Shown here piece by piece: positions 31,468-33,734 of a stretch of DNA of 33,734 bases. Positions within the stretch are counted from its first letter, which is position 1, and each line of letters opens with the position of its first letter. Under the pieces are notes generated by a model. It had not been told where the DNA came from. It saw only the letters and a list, made by a program, of their open reading frames with translations, and did no database searches. The DNA is from Gammaproteobacteria bacterium. GTDB taxonomy: Bacteria; Pseudomonadota; Gammaproteobacteria; JAAEPA01. The position numbers and the translations under genes are program-made. The stretch is from assembly GCA_024222475.1 (NCBI GenBank), contig JAAEPA010000406.1:1-33734 (forward strand), written 5' to 3'.

Positions 31468-33734
31468 ATGAAAAGATTAATTCTATTGTTAAGCATCCTG
31501 TTAGCACCACTTACCGGGATGGCGGCAGCAGTCGGCGAAGAATTACTCGAGCCGGAAAAAGCCTTTCAATTGGAAGCCCGGGTAAAAGATTCCGATACCC
31601 TTATTGCCCACTGGAAGATCGCCGATGGCTATTTCATGTATCGAAGTAAATTCTCCTTCAACAGCGATACCGATGGGGTAGTGCTGGGCGAAGCCAACTT
31701 CCCTGCCGGTAAAATCAAACATGATGAGTTCTTCGGTGAGGTGGAAATCTACCGAAATGAGATCAGCATCGAGCTTCCATGGTCGCACTCGAAAGCAGGG
31801 ATCGACCGCTTAGAGCTTAAGACGGATTCACAAGGCTGCGCCGACATCGGGGTCTGTTATCCGCCCCTGACTCAAACCGTGGCGCTGATATTGCCGACCG
31901 GAGACGGGGCTGCCGCGCCCCCCCCTACTGGAGCAGAGTCATTGGTGGCATTGAAAGAACTCTCCTCCAATCTAGGGGGCAGCAGTGATGAGTTTCTAGA
32001 ACCCGATCAGGCCTTTCAGTTAAGTGTAGATATTCAAGACGCCGGCACCTTGATCGTGCAATGGGAGATCGCTGAGGGATACTACTTGTACCGAGACAAA
32101 ATTGGGTTTGAACTAAAGGATAGCGACGCGGTGGCTCTCGGTAGCCATTCTCTGCCGCAGGGTAAGATAAAGGACGATGAGTTTTTCGGCCGCATTGAGG
32201 TATACGAACATGACTTCCAAGTGGCCCTGCCGCTTAAGCGCACGGTGCAAACAGAAATTCCGCTCACGCTGATAAGCCGATATCAGGGCTGTGCCACTGC
32301 CGGCATCTGCTATCCACCGATCAGTAAATCATCCAACATTACCTTGCCCCCCAAGGCGCTTACCGTAGCCGCAAATACCTCTGCGCCCACAACGCCAAGC
32401 ACAAGGCCGACAGCATTAAATGCTGACTCGAACCGCCAGGGGTTTCAATCCGAACAGGATCGTATCGCCCAAACTCTGGCCTCCGGAGCCGGATTGGTAA
32501 CGGTATTGGCCTTTTTCGGATTTGGCCTGCTGTTGGCCTTCACCCCCTGCGTATTCCCTATGATTCCTATCCTGTCGGGGATCATCATCGGCCAGGGCAA
32601 GTCCATCACGACCAAAAAGGCTTTCACCCTGTCACTGGTGTATGTCCTGGCCATGGCGGCAACCTATACCATTGCCGGTGTGCTCGTGGGGCTGTCTGGG
32701 GAAAACATCCAGGTCTGGTTTCAGAACCCTTGGGTATTGAGTATATTTGCCGGCATTTTCGCCTTGCTATCCTTGTCGATGTTCGGATTCTATGAATTGC
32801 AGATGCCCAGCAGCGTTCAAGGCCGCCTGACTCAAATCAGCAACTACCAGCAAGGGGGAACCCTAGCCGGCGCCGCTATCATGGGATTTTTATCGGCATT
32901 GATCGTTGGACCCTGTGTCACCGCCCCCTTGATTGGGGCCCTGATCTATATCGCTAACACCGGCGATGCCCTATTGGGTGGTGTAGCCCTATTTTCGCTG
33001 AGCATGGGTATGGGTGCACCCCTGTTGGTCATCGGCACTTCGGCAGGCAAGCTGTTGCCCAAGGTGGGGCCCTGGATGGAAGCCACCAAGGCCGTATTCG
33101 GTGTACTATTACTCGGTGTGGGAATATGGTTGCTGGAACGTATTCTTCCCATTGAAGCCATCATGGTTCTCACCGGGGTGCTGCTCATCGTCTCGGCGAT
33201 CTACATGGGTGCGATAGACACGATCAAACAGGGGACGTCGGGTTGGTTTCGGTTGTGGAAAGGGATAGGACTGGTCATGTTAATTTACGGCGCCCTGCTG
33301 CTGATCGGTGCTGCAGCCGGCAGTAAAAGCATTCTGCAGCCTCTCAAAGGGGTCGCGATAGCCGGCAACGCCACATCAGCAAATCAGCACGGACTAAACT
33401 TCGAGCGAATCAAAGGCATGCCCGGTTTGCAGCGCGCCCTGGAGAGAGCCAGCCAGTTGCAGCGACCGCTGATGCTCGACCTGTATGCGGACTGGTGTAT
33501 CAGTTGCAAAGAGATGGAGGCCTACACTTTTACGGATTCGAAGGTTCAAGCGGCATTGAAAAATGTAATTTTAGTGCAGGCCGACGTCACAAGCAATGAC
33601 GAAGCAGACCAGCTATTACTCAAAGAACTCGGTCTGTTTGGTCCGCCGGCAATTCTTTTCTATCCCGAGAACGGGCAGGAACAACGCCCTTATCGAGTAG
33701 TGGGTTTCATGCCTGCCGAGCAATTCAGTCAGCA
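31468..33734 (+). CDS. dsbD: Thiol:disulfide interchange protein DsbD, 3' truncated by the window; two tandem N-terminal alpha domains
   Basis: Signal peptide; GCADIGVCYPP and GCATAGICYPP alpha domains; TM domain FTPCVFPMIPILSG / VGPCVTAPLIGAL; thioredoxin-like DLYADWCISCKEMEAYTF; immediately follows cutA; absent from ORF track because the ORF runs off the end. Confidence 0.95.
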   Translation, partial: MKRLILLLSILLAPLTGMAAAVGEELLEPEKAFQLEARVKDSDTLIAHWKIADGYFMYRSKFSFNSDTDGVVLGEANFPAGKIKHDEFFGEVEIYRNEISIELPWSHSKAGIDRLELKTDSQGCADIGVCYPPLTQTVALILPTGDGAAAPPPTGAESLVALKELSSNLGGSSDEFLEPDQAFQLSVDIQDAGTLIVQWEIAEGYYLYRDKIGFELKDSDAVALGSHSLPQGKIKDDEFFGRIEVYEHDFQVALPLKRTVQTEIPLTLISRYQGCATAGICYPPISKSSNITLPPKALTVAANTSAPTTPSTRPTALNADSNRQGFQSEQDRIAQTLASGAGLVTVLAFFGFGLLLAFTPCVFPMIPILSGIIIGQGKSITTKKAFTLSLVYVLAMAATYTIAGVLVGLSGENIQVWFQNPWVLSIFAGIFALLSLSMFGFYELQMPSSVQGRLTQISNYQQGGTLAGAAIMGFLSALIVGPCVTAPLIGALIYIANTGDALLGGVALFSLSMGMGAPLLVIGTSAGKLLPKVGPWMEATKAVFGVLLLGVGIWLLERILPIEAIMVLTGVLLIVSAIYMGAIDTIKQGTSGWFRLWKGIGLVMLIYGALLLIGAAAGSKSILQPLKGVAIAGNATSANQHGLNFERIKGMPGLQRALERASQLQRPLMLDLYADWCISCKEMEAYTFTDSKVQAALKNVILVQADVTSNDEADQLLLKELGLFGPPAILFYPENGQEQRPYRVVGFMPAEQFSQ

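Noticed and set aside
31543-33188. Minus-strand ORFs (31543-31788, 32082-32267, 32445-32654, 32946-33188) in the dsbD region
   Set aside because: The plus strand holds one continuous DsbD frame from 31468 to the window end, so these are shadows.

Overview
The window is a gammaproteobacterial-type chromosomal segment made up mostly of core genes. The minus strand carries a nearly complete division/cell-wall (dcw) cluster, in transcription order: mraZ, rsmH, ftsL, ftsI, murE, murF, mraY, ftsW, murG, murC, murB, ddl, ftsQ, ftsA, ftsZ, lpxC. It is followed by a divergent dciA (DUF721), an M23 peptidase and secA. Upstream of mraZ lie rnpB (RNase P RNA, minus strand), a histidine phosphatase, a DUF547 protein, ampD, an ISAs1-family transposase relic, rep helicase, groEL/groES with a perfect CIRCE operator, fxsA, cutA and a dsbD truncated by the window end. 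No CRISPR array, tRNA, rRNA, prophage or obvious defence system was seen, and I do not see a clearly novel multi-gene system. The best second-look items are: (1) murD is missing from its usual mraY/ftsW slot, which is the one wide gap in an otherwise overlapping gene string; (2) the DsbD-like protein has two tandem N-terminal alpha domains, both keeping the Cys pair; (3) a three-box MraZ operator sits just downstream of a good sigma70-like promoter; (4) several short dispersed or palindromic repeat families occupy intergenic regions, including a 50-bp pair whose 14 differences are all transitions; (5) a decayed ISAs1 transposase lies next to ampD.
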